This document shows positions 1-9,316 of a stretch of 64,000 bases of DNA, one piece after another. The stretch is from Cytobacillus firmus (GTDB taxonomy: Bacteria > Bacillota > Bacilli > Bacillales > Cytobacillaceae), in NCBI RefSeq assembly GCF_023715565.1, contig NZ_JAMBOJ010000017.1, positions 17,191 to 81,190 of the forward strand. Direction: 5' to 3'. A model generated the notes under the pieces. It had not been told where the DNA came from, made no database searches, and worked only from the letters and a program-made list of their open reading frames with translations. The number at the start of each line of letters is the position of its first letter. Positions within the stretch are counted from its first letter, which is position 1. The translations under genes and the position numbers were made by a program.

Positions 1-1
1 G

Positions 2-1423
2 TTTATGGATTCTGTTAACGAAAATGACTTGGAAAGAATCCAAGATGCAAAATGGATTGGCTCGATACACCAAAGAAGCTGGGACCAGTTTATTTCTGAG
101 ACCGTGACCACACTTGAGATGCTTTCGCTGACTGCTGGAAGTGCTGACACACCTTCTGAAAAGCTTGAGCAACTGCTCCAAAAAGCCAATCAAATGGATC
201 CACGTTATGGAGGGATTTACCTTCTTGATCCTAGCGGATTGGTTCTTACAGGATCAAATCAACTTTTAGCAAACTCAGATTTATCTGCGAAGAAATATTT
301 TAAAGAGGTATTGGTAACGAAAGATATTGTTATTTCCAATACTCCAGAAACACTTACAAATGGACAAACAGTCGTTGGGATAGGAAAGCCGGTATTGAAT
401 GAAGATGGAGATATAATCTCTATTATTGTGGCACATATGAGAGTGGATTACGTACAAAATATTATGAGGCTCCTCACTCCGGATGCCAGACTTTCAGTTC
501 TTAATTCTAAAAGGAAAACAATTATGGATATCAATATGAATGGGGACTCTTCATTTTCCAGTCAAAATAGCATTACCATTCCGATTGACAGGCTGCCTTG
601 GAGTGTAAAGGTGGAATTTCCGCCAAGAGACATGCTGAAAATTATTATGGATGCTTTCCGGGAAATCCTGGTATTAACGATAATAATCCATATTCTGTTT
701 CTCTTCATAAAATATTTAAGGCTTAAAAAAAAAGCTACAAAGGAAAAAAAGGAAAATGAATTGCAAAAACTTGAATTGGTAGGTTCTCTTGCTGCCAGCA
801 CAGCCCATGAAATCAGGAATCCTTTAACAGGAATAAAAGGCCTTATACAGCTATTGAGTGAAAAATATACAAATACACATGACCGGTATTATTTTTCTGT
901 CATAAATGATGAGATAAACAGAATTAATGAGATTGTCAGTGAATTTTTAATTCTGGGTAAACCCACTGCTCAAAAAATGGATGCTATGGATTTGAGAAGT
1001 GTTATAAAGGAATTAGAACCTTTAATACTCTCTGAAGCTAACTTACACAATGTCACATTTGAATCTATTATTTCAGATGAACCCGTAATAGTCGATTGCA
1101 CGAAAGATCAGATGAAACAGGTGATCCTGAATTTAACGAAAAACGCTTTTGAATCAATGCAGGATGGCGGAAAACTAACGATAAAGCTAAATAAGATACA
1201 ATCCAGATGTCAGCTTAAAATCACGGATACTGGCTCCGGCATTCCAGAAGACAATATCGAAAAAATATTTCATCCATTTTATACTTCAAAAGAAATGGGT
1301 ACAGGTCTTGGGCTTGTGGTCTGCAGACGGATTGTGCATTCTTTTGGCGGTGAAATATTTATTACAAGTGAAGAAAAAAAGGGTACTCATGTGGACGTTT
1401 TTCTTCCTATCAAAAACCGTTAA
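2..1423 (+). CDS. Sensor histidine kinase, extracytoplasmic sensor type (5' truncated by window edge)
   Basis: Membrane two-component kinase of the sporulation/PDC-sensor type. The reading frame is open to the window edge, so the start and the expected first membrane segment are missing; the ATG at 5 is probably internal. Counting from that ATG, residues 1-210 form an extracytoplasmic Cache/PDC-like sensor, about 218-237 are a membrane helix, the H box AHEIRNPLTGIKG carries His268, and an HATPase domain with N box (NLTKNAFES) and G boxes (DTGSGIPED, GTGLGLVV) ends the protein. It has no receiver domain and no adjacent response regulator. The kinase core resembles the PAS kinase at 16581, which suggests both could feed the Spo0 phosphorelay (inference). 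A strong terminator follows the stop. Confidence 0.9.
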   Translation, partial: FMDSVNENDLERIQDAKWIGSIHQRSWDQFISETVTTLEMLSLTAGSADTPSEKLEQLLQKANQMDPRYGGIYLLDPSGLVLTGSNQLLANSDLSAKKYFKEVLVTKDIVISNTPETLTNGQTVVGIGKPVLNEDGDIISIIVAHMRVDYVQNIMRLLTPDARLSVLNSKRKTIMDINMNGDSSFSSQNSITIPIDRLPWSVKVEFPPRDMLKIIMDAFREILVLTIIIHILFLFIKYLRLKKKATKEKKENELQKLELVGSLAASTAHEIRNPLTGIKGLIQLLSEKYTNTHDRYYFSVINDEINRINEIVSEFLILGKPTAQKMDAMDLRSVIKELEPLILSEANLHNVTFESIISDEPVIVDCTKDQMKQVILNLTKNAFESMQDGGKLTIKLNKIQSRCQLKITDTGSGIPEDNIEKIFHPFYTSKEMGTGLGLVVCRRIVHSFGGEIFITSEEKKGTHVDVFLPIKNR

Positions 1424-1429
1424 TAAGAA

Positions 1430-1463
1430 GGGAAGGTGCATAAAATCAGGCACCTTCCCTTTT
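1430..1463 (+). terminator. Rho-independent terminator of the sensor kinase gene
   Basis: A perfect 10-bp stem (gggaaggtgc with gcaccttccc) closes a short loop and is followed by TTTT. It lies 7 bases after the kinase stop codon, at the convergent junction with the leftward gene ending at 1462. Confidence 0.85.
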
Positions 1464-2457
1464 AGCTTAAATATATTGGAGAGTTTTCCTCAATTCGATC
1501 CTTTATCGACTTCATCATTACTAATAGCTGAGGATTCCTGTCCTCAGGTGCGATTTTTTTATGGAGAACGGAATACAGTGTGATATCCCTCAGCCTCAGG
1601 AATAAAGGCAGCTGTCTTTCCAGGTCACAGGGAATTTCATTCTCTTGCTGATATCCATTCAAAAATGATTCCAGAAATATCTTTCCAAAAATTTTCACTT
1701 CTGCAGGATCCGCCTCTTTAAACTTATATAAAATTGAATAATACAGAGGTATGGCTATATCAGACGCAAACCAATGATAACAGCAGTCATCAAAATCAAA
1801 CACTTCTATATCTTTTCCGTCATAAAAGAAGTTTCCGGAATGAATATCTGTATGAATAAGACCATAGTTGTTGGTTATATCCTTTGGCAATGCATGAAGC
1901 AGATTCATTAAATCCTTCGTATTCTTAACAATTAATTGATCTTCTTTGGGTATATATTTTTCAACGGTCAACAATTCTTCTTCATCCCATTGCATTCGCT
2001 GTATAATGCCAGGGGAAGGAAAATATGATTTTGTGGCTGAATGCATTTTCCCCACCGCTCTTCCCCATGCATGATATAACTCATTGTTGAATTCCGGTGC
2101 AAGAACACTGATTGGTTTTCCCTGTGCTTTTGAAAACAGGCTTGCATAAAAGACAGAGCCGTCACCGGCTTCCAAGGCTTCAACCATATTCCCATTTTTT
2201 GAAGTGATTACCTTTGGAACTTTCACACCATCTGATCTTAAATAACTCATCCAATCAACTTCAGATAAAATCTCCTCCAGCTTTCGATGTGTCGAATGGG
2301 TAATTCTCAAAATTAACTCTTCCCCGTCTTTCGATGCTTGAAAGACATAGTTTTCAAAGTCACCCAGCTTTTTATAATTAACAGTATTCAAAGAAAAGAT
2401 ATTTAAGAAATGATGGAAGATGTTGTCCGTCATTAAAGCATCAACTGCTTTTTCCAT
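1462..2457 (-). CDS. Phosphotransferase enzyme family protein (APH/choline kinase fold)
   Basis: Cytosolic small-molecule kinase of the aminoglycoside phosphotransferase / homoserine kinase-like superfamily; the substrate cannot be read from the sequence. The kinase signature is clear: the catalytic loop GLIHTDIHSGNFF (Brenner motif HxDxxxxN) and the metal-binding IEVFDFDDC. The start is placed at 2457 because GGGGAG lies 6 bases upstream. The ATG 18 bases further out has no ribosome site. It stands alone and is convergent with the sensor kinase. Confidence 0.8.
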   Translation of the reverse strand: MEKAVDALMTDNIFHHFLNIFSLNTVNYKKLGDFENYVFQASKDGEELILRITHSTHRKLEEILSEVDWMSYLRSDGVKVPKVITSKNGNMVEALEAGDGSVFYASLFSKAQGKPISVLAPEFNNELYHAWGRAVGKMHSATKSYFPSPGIIQRMQWDEEELLTVEKYIPKEDQLIVKNTKDLMNLLHALPKDITNNYGLIHTDIHSGNFFYDGKDIEVFDFDDCCYHWFASDIAIPLYYSILYKFKEADPAEVKIFGKIFLESFLNGYQQENEIPCDLERQLPLFLRLRDITLYSVLHKKIAPEDRNPQLLVMMKSIKDRIEENSPIYLS

Positions 2458-2603
2458 TAGCTCCCCTGCTCTCATGTTTATTCTAAATAATGTAAATTAT
2501 ATAATATTTATAAGATTTTCAAAATATCTATTTTGATAGACTCGTGAATAAGGTACAATATATTTATTTTCAAGAAACGTTCAGAAAGAAGGAGACTTAC
2601 AAT

Positions 2604-3839
2604 ATGAGTGCTACAGCTGCTACAATCGTGCCAAACTCTGATCCGCAGCAGAAAACAGCCTATCGGATATTATTCATCATCGGCCTTTGCCACCTATTGA
2701 ATGATTCCATCCAATCCGTTATCCCCGCTATGTTTCCAATTTTGGAAAAGTCTATGGGGCTTACCTACTCACAGCTTGGAATGATTGCTTTTTCCTTAAA
2801 TATGGTTTCTTCCATCATGCAGCCTGTCATTGGGATGACCACTGATAAAAAACCGTTCCCTTTTGCCTTGCCAATCGGCCTCACCTCAACTTTATTTGGT
2901 GTATTAGGCCTGGCTTTTGCTCCAGATTATAAATGGATCATTCTTTCAGTTCTATTCATTGGTTTGGGTTCGGCTGTGTTCCATCCTGAAGGTTCAAGGG
3001 TAGCATATATGGCAGCAGGCCAGCGCAGGGGCCTTGCACAATCGATTTATCAAGTTGGCGGTAACACCGGACAGGCACTTGCTCCCATCATTACAGCCCT
3101 CATTCTTGTTCCACTTGGCCAAATAGGGGCTGCCTGGTTTTCCGTAGTTGCGGCAATTGCAGTTGGACTGCTGATTTATATCGCATTCTGGTATACAGGA
3201 CGCCTTCAGCAGGAACTGACCGCCACTAAACCGAGGAAAGGTTCAAGTACTCGCCAAAATAAAAGAATTTCCAGGAAGGTGTGGGGAGCCCTCCTCCTGG
3301 TTCTTTTTTTGATTTTTGCCCGTTCATGGTTTATCTCAGGGATGACAAATTTCTATGCTTTTTATGCTATTGAGAAATATTCTTTCTCTATAAGTCAGGC
3401 ACAGCTCTTCTTATTTGCATTTTTAGTATCAGGTGCGCTGGGTACGTTTTTTGGCGGGCCGCTCGCAGATCGTTTTGGAAAGAAACAGATTATTTTTCTA
3501 TCAATGATCCTCACTGTTCCCCTTTCCCTCATGATTCCTTTCGTGCCTTCAGCTATTGCATTTATCATGCTTGTGGCGGGTGGATTTATACTTATGTCAA
3601 GCTTTTCTGTGACTGTTGTATACGCACAGGAACTCGTTCCCGGGAAAATCGGCACTATGGCTGGACTTACAGTAGGGCTCGCATTTGGCATGGGGGCAAT
3701 AGGATCCGTTGCTTTGGGCTATCTGGCCGACACTATTGGACTGGCCAATATGATAATATTTACAGGGTTTCTTCCCGTTTTGGGATTGCTGACTTTATTG
3801 CTTCCCCCGGATGAAAGGGTTTCTGAATGGAATAACTAA
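2604..3839 (+). CDS. MFS transporter, fosmidomycin resistance (Fsr) family
   Basis: 411-residue integral membrane exporter of the major facilitator superfamily with about 12 hydrophobic segments. The N-terminal stretch with HLLNDSIQSVIPAMFP and the loop GSAVFHPEGSR are typical of the Fsr/fosmidomycin-resistance family. Proton-driven drug efflux is the family role; the substrate here is inferred only. The start is the ATG preceded by AAGGAGA at 8 bases; an upstream in-frame start at 2544 lacks a site. A decayed dispersed repeat follows directly. Confidence 0.85.
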   Translation: MSATAATIVPNSDPQQKTAYRILFIIGLCHLLNDSIQSVIPAMFPILEKSMGLTYSQLGMIAFSLNMVSSIMQPVIGMTTDKKPFPFALPIGLTSTLFGVLGLAFAPDYKWIILSVLFIGLGSAVFHPEGSRVAYMAAGQRRGLAQSIYQVGGNTGQALAPIITALILVPLGQIGAAWFSVVAAIAVGLLIYIAFWYTGRLQQELTATKPRKGSSTRQNKRISRKVWGALLLVLFLIFARSWFISGMTNFYAFYAIEKYSFSISQAQLFLFAFLVSGALGTFFGGPLADRFGKKQIIFLSMILTVPLSLMIPFVPSAIAFIMLVAGGFILMSSFSVTVVYAQELVPGKIGTMAGLTVGLAFGMGAIGSVALGYLADTIGLANMIIFTGFLPVLGLLTLLLPPDERVSEWNN

Positions 3840-3841
3840 GA

Positions 3842-4174
3842 AAGTATAAGCGCCTTGTCCACCTAAGGAAAGCAAACTAAAGACGCCACGTCCTCTTAAA
3901 AGCTGTTGCTTTCGATAGTGCGATGTTTATGCCGTCAAGCCTTCCTTGTCCTGTAGGCCTCAAGTACAAGGCGAGCCTCCCGGAAAGGCGTTCTTTGCCT
4001 TTTTGTGGGAGCGTTGTCCGAAAGGTGGAGGCGACTGCTCAGGGACGACAAGCTTAAGAAGAGCCTTTTAAGAAGGTTTTCTTTCTTCTGGAAGGGCTTG
4101 ACTAGTCTTTCGGCCCTAGGAGCCGCAACTAAACAGGCTTGTGACCTCGAGGGAGTAGACGCTGAAGCTAGACA
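3842..4174. repeat. Copy of a dispersed intergenic Bacillus repeat
   Basis: This 330-base gene-free stretch begins with taagcgcc and ends with gctgaagctagaca. These are the characteristic ends of a GC-rich, partly palindromic intergenic repeat common in Bacillus-type genomes. Internal pieces such as ggaaagca..acgccacgtcc and gcgactgctcagggacgaca fit the same pattern. Only short chance ORFs occur in it. The assignment is from memory of the repeat family and is not verified by a search. Confidence 0.5.
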
Positions 4175-4178
4175 TAAA

Positions 4179-4203
4179 AAAGAGGAGGTGCTCCCTCCTC
4201 TTT
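4179..4203 (-). terminator. Terminator of the hemerythrin gene
   Basis: A perfect 10-bp stem (AAAGAGGAGG with CCTCCTCTTT) overlaps the hemerythrin stop. Read leftward it is followed by a T-rich run (TTTTTTATG). Confidence 0.75.
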
Positions 4204-4722
4204 AAAATTGCTGAATTTTAAAATATAGCTCTTCTTTCTCGTCTTCAGTAAGAAGATTTTCTGCCATAGGAAATAGGACGTTTTCTTCTTTAGAAAAGTG
4301 CTGTGTCAGAGTATAGTATGCCTTTTTAATCAGTCCGGAGTGTTCGGCCATTTCTGTTTCAGTTAAGTGCTCTGCTCTTTCCGCAGCTCTTAAGAAGGCT
4401 TTAATACAGCTTTTAGCCTGGTCATGCTCATACTCCATAACAGCGATAGGGCCTGCCCCTTTACCCAGGTATTGTTCCATCATCCGGAAAAGCACACCTT
4501 CCTCCCTTTCTGAATGCGGATCAAGCTTACTGCAGAAATTCTGTACATGTTCAGTCAACTCTTTAAAAAGAGCTCTGTCCGAAGATTCCTCCATTTTAAT
4601 AGTGATCTGAAGAAGCTCTTCAAGCATTGCCAAAAGAGGGGGGGCTCCTCTTTCAGCTGTTTCAGTCCTTTGCTAAGATTGATTGGACCATTTCCCATCA
4701 TGGAGCTCATACAGCCTTCCAT
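4202..4722 (-). pseudogene. Hemerythrin domain protein, frameshifted at a poly-G/C tract
   Basis: O2/NO-binding hemerythrin-type four-helix protein, soluble. The intact part (4202-4633) carries family ligand motifs: HSEREEG, EYEHDQ, and HFSKEENVLFP near the C-terminus. The open frame, however, begins inside the domain without a ribosome site. A good start (ATG at 4722, AGGAGGGG 6 bases before) opens a frame reading MEGCMSSMMGNG..KGLKQLKEE that meets the main frame at a run of seven G on the plus strand (4638-4644). One extra base there joins them into about 173 residues, reading EEPPPLLAMLEELLQ. It is a real frameshift, a phase-variable tract or a sequencing error; the sequence alone cannot decide. 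Confidence 0.8.
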
Positions 4723-4926
4723 CCTTAACCCCTCCTATCTAATATAGATTCAGTATAAGAAATGGCAGGATTATTTGTTGTGATGCCCGTCACTTTATGT
4801 GTTCCTGAAAATTTTCTAAAAATTTAAATAATTATATGCAATCTTCTCATTTTTTGCCATATAATAAAGGTAAGTTATCTTTATATCGGCGTAGTAAAAC
4901 CCTGTAAATTGTTAGGAGGGATTAAT

Positions 4927-5247
4927 ATGCAACTGCCAACTTTTTATGAATTTTATCAAAAATGCCTTATTCCGGCTAATTCAGAAGAGACATTCTCTTC
5001 CACAGGTCAAACCCACTGGCTGATCGCTCTGGAAGGACAGCTTAAAGAACAGGAAAAAGAGTTTTATTGCTGGAAAGTAACCATTTATCCATCAGATTCG
5101 GAAGGTAGCTTTTCATGGAATGAAGTACTATATTCTTCATCTCTTCATGAATGCATCCACAAAGCATTTGAACATGCCAGAGAAATTGAAGCCAATATCA
5201 AAGATTCACAATTCAGTTTTTTAAATAGAACAGAAAAAATCAGCTAG
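4927..5247 (+). CDS. Hypothetical protein (106 aa)
   Basis: Small soluble protein, not recognised. It begins MQLPTFYEFYQKCLIP and has no signal peptide or membrane segment. The start is the ATG preceded by GGAGGG (spacing 5-6); an upstream TTG at 4909 lies inside the ribosome-site region. It is monocistronic, with a gene-free region after it. Confidence 0.65.
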   Translation: MQLPTFYEFYQKCLIPANSEETFSSTGQTHWLIALEGQLKEQEKEFYCWKVTIYPSDSEGSFSWNEVLYSSSLHECIHKAFEHAREIEANIKDSQFSFLNRTEKIS

Positions 5248-5620
5248 CCCCAAAAATTATTTCTCCTTCGCTCCATCTTTTTTTACCCTCGCATGTGAAA
5301 TAACATACATATAGGTAAAATCTACTCCTAACGAAATCCATTAATAAAACATTCGTAATGCAATAAAAAAAGAGCCTAGACAATCTAAGCTCTCCAGATT
5401 ATAGGGGGTCAACTATAATAGTTCGACCACATTCAGTTTAACAAACTCCGTCTGAAAAATTAAGTTACTAAAGCACTATTACTTAAATGCATTAACGCGT
5501 TATATTAGAAAACCCTTATAGAATTCATAGTTTATATATACCTTGTTAATAGATTCTTAATATTTTAAATTTATAATATACATTTGCCGAAAGATAAAAC
5601 CCTTTTCATTCCCCCTTTTC
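5248..5620. other. Gene-free AT-rich intergenic region
   Basis: No supported gene is seen on either strand. The stretch contains only the hairpin at 5364-5393 and AT-rich sequence. Confidence 0.6.
5364..5393 (-). terminator. Terminator-like hairpin
   Basis: An AGAGCcTAGA / TCTAaGCTCT stem is followed, read leftward, by seven T. It may be a distal terminator for the fix operon, about 280 bases downstream of fixX. Confidence 0.5.
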
Positions 5621-5649
5621 AAAACCGGCCCATTTAATGGCCGGTTTTT
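5621..5649 (-). terminator. Terminator downstream of fixX
   Basis: A perfect AAAACCGGCC / GGCCGGTTTT hairpin with an 8-base loop lies just beyond the fixX stop. Symmetric T/A runs make it usable from either side. Confidence 0.8.
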
Positions 5650-5669
5650 GTATGATCCTGACGGGTGAT

Positions 5670-5954
5670 TTATGCAAGTCTGAATACTATTCCATGACCT
5701 CCTTTCGGATATTCCCATTTAATATTCTGATACGGGCATCCTATCCTGCAGCTGCCGCACTCATGACATCCTTCGTAACCGACCTGCATTCTTAAACCTT
5801 CCCACTTGTAGACCTCTGCCGGGCAGAAAATGGTGCATATTTTATCGGGACACTTTGTCATACAGATATCATGATCCAATACGGTAAGATGTGATTTTGT
5901 ATCTGCCTTAAAACGAACTAGATATTGCTTTTCTTCTATCGTTTTGGTTGACAT
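5670..5954 (-). CDS. fixX: FixX-type ferredoxin-like protein
   Basis: 94-residue ferredoxin-like electron carrier that pairs with FixC in the FixABCX electron-bifurcating complex. Eight cysteines are visible: C31, C35, C40, C44 and a classic CxxCxxCxxxCP cluster at C63-C66-C69-C73, where the iron-sulfur centre is expected. The start ATG overlaps the fixC stop (TAATG), giving tight translational coupling; the frame extends upstream into fixC but without a better start. It is the last gene of the fixABCX operon. Confidence 0.9.
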   Translation of the reverse strand: MSTKTIEEKQYLVRFKADTKSHLTVLDHDICMTKCPDKICTIFCPAEVYKWEGLRMQVGYEGCHECGSCRIGCPYQNIKWEYPKGGHGIVFRLA

Positions 5955-7249
5955 TATTTCACCGCCTTCCATGCCCTGTACATATCTTGAAGCAAACGAA
6001 ATGTCCCGCGTTCACTGGTGAAGCTCTTCATAATTTCTTTTTGCTTATCTTTCTTCGGAGTTCCATCAACTGTAAAGAATTTGTTCGCTGCCCTGTTCAG
6101 CATCGGAACATATTCCTTGAAATACTGCGGGTATTGCTCAAACGTGTGAGCTGCATCTTTATATTTTTCCAGGTCCTTAATAATAAAGCTTTGATAGAGC
6201 TTTTCCCTGTACTGATTCAAGCTCGTTTCGCTAAAATCACCCCGTTCCTTGGCAGCAATTATTGTTTCTGCAGCCATCGTTCCGGATGCCATGGCCATAT
6301 TGGAACCTTCGCGGTGAATGGCATTAACAAGCTGTGCCGCATCACCTGCAAGAAGGACACCATTACCGGCCACTTTCGGCACCGAATGATACCCTCCTTC
6401 AGGAATCAAATGAGCCAGATATTCAGCGGATTCTCCCCCTTCTATTAAAGGTCTTACCATAGGATGTGTTTTTAAATAATCCAGCAGGTCATAAGGTTTA
6501 AGCTTTGCCTTGATCATGCTTGAGAGTGTTGTTCCTACACCAATATTGATACTATCTTTATTGGTGTATATGAAAGCTGTACCGAGATTGCCTTTCGTTG
6601 AGTCCCCGAAAATTTCAATCGTACATCCCTGGTTGTCTTCCAGGTTGAAGCGGTCATTAATTTTGTCTTTAGAAAGATTAATGACTTCCATTACTGTCAG
6701 CGCTACTTCATCAGGGCGGAATTCTTTATGGTAGCCAAGCTGTTTTGCCAGCAATGAATTCACACCATCTGCTAAAACCACTACATCAGCATATATATCT
6801 CCATCCGGTCGGTCTGTTCTTACACCAACTACTTTTCCATTTTCAGTCAGACACTCAAGCACCACCGTCTCATTTATTAATAGAACGCCCTGCTCAACCC
6901 CTTTCTTTGCAAACCATTGATCAAATGGCGCCCGCAGCACTGTAAAATTATTATATGGTTCCTTCCCCCACTCAAGACCTTTATAGCCAAAACTCACTGC
7001 CGATTCTTTATCCATCATCCAAAATCGCTGCTCTATGACTGGCCGCTCAAGCGGTGCCTCTTTCCAAAACTCCGGAATGATTTCCTCCATTTGCTTACGG
7101 TATAACACACCGCCCATTACATTTTTGCTGCCCGGATATTCTCCTCTTTCAATTTGCAGGACTTTCAGGCCGTTTTTAGCGCAGGTATAAGCACAGGAAG
7201 TTCCTGCAGGACCAGCACCGACCACAATGACATCAAATTTTTCAGACAT
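5954..7249 (-). CDS. fixC: FixC, ETF:quinone oxidoreductase-type flavoprotein
   Basis: 431-residue FAD-dependent oxidoreductase. In the FixABCX scheme it takes electrons from the FixAB flavoprotein and passes them to quinone, while the bifurcated low-potential electron goes to ferredoxin or flavodoxin. The N-terminal dinucleotide-binding motif is VVVGAGPAGTSCAYTCAKNG and the FAD motif GVLLAGDAAQLVNAI lies near residue 300. It lacks its own iron-sulfur domain, which FixX supplies. The start overlaps fixB by 8 bases. Confidence 0.92.
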   Translation of the reverse strand: MSEKFDVIVVGAGPAGTSCAYTCAKNGLKVLQIERGEYPGSKNVMGGVLYRKQMEEIIPEFWKEAPLERPVIEQRFWMMDKESAVSFGYKGLEWGKEPYNNFTVLRAPFDQWFAKKGVEQGVLLINETVVLECLTENGKVVGVRTDRPDGDIYADVVVLADGVNSLLAKQLGYHKEFRPDEVALTVMEVINLSKDKINDRFNLEDNQGCTIEIFGDSTKGNLGTAFIYTNKDSINIGVGTTLSSMIKAKLKPYDLLDYLKTHPMVRPLIEGGESAEYLAHLIPEGGYHSVPKVAGNGVLLAGDAAQLVNAIHREGSNMAMASGTMAAETIIAAKERGDFSETSLNQYREKLYQSFIIKDLEKYKDAAHTFEQYPQYFKEYVPMLNRAANKFFTVDGTPKKDKQKEIMKSFTSERGTFRLLQDMYRAWKAVK

Positions 7250-8267
7250 AGCTCATTTCACCCCCTCTTTCCCTTGCTTCCTTGAATTCTTTAATCAGCT
7301 TCGGAACAATTTCAAGTGCATCACCCACGATACCGTATGTTGCTACATCGAATATAGGGGCTTGTGGATCCTTGTTAATCGCAATAATAAACTCTGAATT
7401 TTTCATGCCTACAACATGCTGAATCGCCCCTGAAATCCCAATAGCAAAATAGATCTTTGGTGTAATGGTTTCTCCTGTCTGCCCCACCTGCTGTTCATGG
7501 GGCAGCCATCCAGCCTCCACCACATCCCTTGTACCCCCTACAGTCGCTCCAATGGTGTCAGCCAGTTCGTGGATCATCTGGAAGTTTTGAATATCACCCA
7601 TTCCTTTTCCGCCTGCAACGACAACATGGGCTTCAGCTAAATTCACTTTTTTTGTGACATCCTTCACAATTTTAATCACCTTCGTGCGCATGTCATCTTC
7701 TTTTAAGGTAATCGCTTCTTCTATAACCTCACCATGTCTATCAGGATCCGGATCCATTGCCTTCATAACCTTAGGACGGACAGTAGCCATTTGCGGACGG
7801 TGTTTCTTGCAAAGGATGGTTGCCATAATATTTCCTCCAAATGCCGGGCGGCTTGCTTCAAGCAGCCTCTTTTCCACTTCGACATCCAGCATGGTAGTAT
7901 CAGCAGTCAATCCAGTGCTGAGGTCTGTGGCAACTGCACTGGCTAAATCTTTGCCATTGGACGTGGCCCCATAGAGAAATATTTCAGGTTTATATTTTTC
8001 TGCAAGTTGGATAACCGCCTTCATATAAGATTCAGTCCGGTAATCCTTCATTACTTCATGGTCGATTACATAAACCTGATCTGCACCATATGAGATGATC
8101 TCCCGGGTTAAAGACTTTATTTCATACCCAAGGAGCACACCGGAAAGAGGCACCTCCAGTTTGTCTGCAAGCTTCCTGCCTGCGCCGAGCAATTCAAGGG
8201 AAACCCCTTCAATTTTCCCTTCATTTTGTTCTATGAATACCCATACTCCCCGGTACTCATCCATCAT
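7242..8267 (-). CDS. fixB: FixB, electron transfer flavoprotein alpha subunit
   Basis: 341-residue ETF alpha-type subunit. The C-terminal FAD-binding region is recognisable: VVVAGGKGMG, VGGTRDVVEAGWLP, QVGQTGETITPKIYFAIGISGAIQH and NKDPQAPIF. It forms a heterodimer with FixA carrying the bifurcating flavin. A GGGGGG ribosome site precedes MMDEY; either of the first two ATG codons is possible. It lies 11 bases after fixA in a four-gene operon. Confidence 0.92.
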   Translation of the reverse strand: MMDEYRGVWVFIEQNEGKIEGVSLELLGAGRKLADKLEVPLSGVLLGYEIKSLTREIISYGADQVYVIDHEVMKDYRTESYMKAVIQLAEKYKPEIFLYGATSNGKDLASAVATDLSTGLTADTTMLDVEVEKRLLEASRPAFGGNIMATILCKKHRPQMATVRPKVMKAMDPDPDRHGEVIEEAITLKEDDMRTKVIKIVKDVTKKVNLAEAHVVVAGGKGMGDIQNFQMIHELADTIGATVGGTRDVVEAGWLPHEQQVGQTGETITPKIYFAIGISGAIQHVVGMKNSEFIIAINKDPQAPIFDVATYGIVGDALEIVPKLIKEFKEARERGGEMSYV

Positions 8268-8278
8268 GTAAATCCCCC

Positions 8279-9106
8279 CTATTTATTACTATTTGGCTGC
8301 AATAGCTCTTTTTTATCATTGAGAAGCTCCATCAGCTGCTGAATTTGTTCGTCCGCATTCCCTTCAAGTCTTTTTCCGCCTTCCGGCTTTGGAGGGGTAA
8401 ACATTTTACCCACTATCGTAGGTGACCCCTTCAACCCCAGCTGTGTCCGGTCCACACCTTCAAGATCATTAACAGACCAGATTACCGGTTCATATCTGGC
8501 AGCTTTTATCATATTAGGCATGGGGGAATATTCTATGCTATTAATCTCTTTTTCAACGGTCAGCAGGCAAGGGATTTGAGCTTGAATCAATTCATATCCG
8601 TTCGTAATTTTCCTTTTGATCAGAATTCTTTTTTCACTTTCATTAACTTCAGATACTTCAATCACATTCGTGACAGGCGGAATATCCAGCCGCCTTGCTA
8701 TTCCTGGTCCAACCTGGCCGGTATCTCCATCAATAGCATGCTTTCCGCATATAACCAAATCCACAGGCATATCTTTTGAAATACGTTCTAAGGCTTTAGA
8801 CAGAGCATAGCTTGTTGCCAATGTGTCGGCACCGGCAAATGCACGGTCGGAAATTAATAATCCGCGGTCCGCCCCAATTTCGATACTTTTTTTAATAACT
8901 GCCACAGCCTGTGGAGGTCCCATGGATAAGACTGATATGGTACCTTTTCCCAACACCTTTTTAATTTTCACAGCCTCCTGCACTGCATGAGCATCATAAG
9001 GATTCAAAATTGCAGGAGCACTGCGCCGGTCAAGGGTATTGGTTTTGGGATTGATTTTAATGATTTTAGTATCAGGCACTTGCTTGACACACACAACTAT
9101 GTGCAT
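8279..9106 (-). CDS. fixA: FixA, electron transfer flavoprotein beta subunit
   Basis: 275-residue ETF beta-type subunit, first gene of fixABCX. It begins MHIVVCVKQVPDT and carries ILNPYDAHAVQEAV and the AMP/FAD-binding stretch CGKHAIDGDTGQVGPGIA, which are hallmarks of this family. A GGAGGG ribosome site precedes the ATG. No nif genes are in view, so the complex may serve redox balancing (reduced ferredoxin from NADH and quinone) rather than nitrogen fixation; that role is inference. Confidence 0.92.
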   Translation of the reverse strand: MHIVVCVKQVPDTKIIKINPKTNTLDRRSAPAILNPYDAHAVQEAVKIKKVLGKGTISVLSMGPPQAVAVIKKSIEIGADRGLLISDRAFAGADTLATSYALSKALERISKDMPVDLVICGKHAIDGDTGQVGPGIARRLDIPPVTNVIEVSEVNESEKRILIKRKITNGYELIQAQIPCLLTVEKEINSIEYSPMPNMIKAARYEPVIWSVNDLEGVDRTQLGLKGSPTIVGKMFTPPKPEGGKRLEGNADEQIQQLMELLNDKKELLQPNSNK

Positions 9107-9265
9107 TTTTTACTTTCCCTCCTCTTAACTTAAAGCTTGTATGATTATTGAGTACTTTAAGTAATAAAAAAAGCTTTGTATTACGATATATGATTCTCTA
9201 AAGAGGCATAGTACTTCTTTAATGAATTAATATGTTTATTACTAGAATTGCGGCAGACTGCAAAA

Positions 9266-9293
9266 AAAAAGAACCCTTCACGGATTCTTTTTA
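9266..9293 (-). terminator. Terminator of the spo0E-type gene
   Basis: Read leftward, AAAGAAtCC and GGgTTCTTT form a hairpin ending in a run of nine T. Confidence 0.7.
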
Positions 9294-9316
9294 TTCCCTA
9301 CTTATATATGCTCAAT

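Noticed and set aside
5948..6448. 166-aa plus-strand ORF opposite fixC
   Set aside because: It lies wholly antisense to a well-conserved gene, has no ribosome site and no family resemblance.
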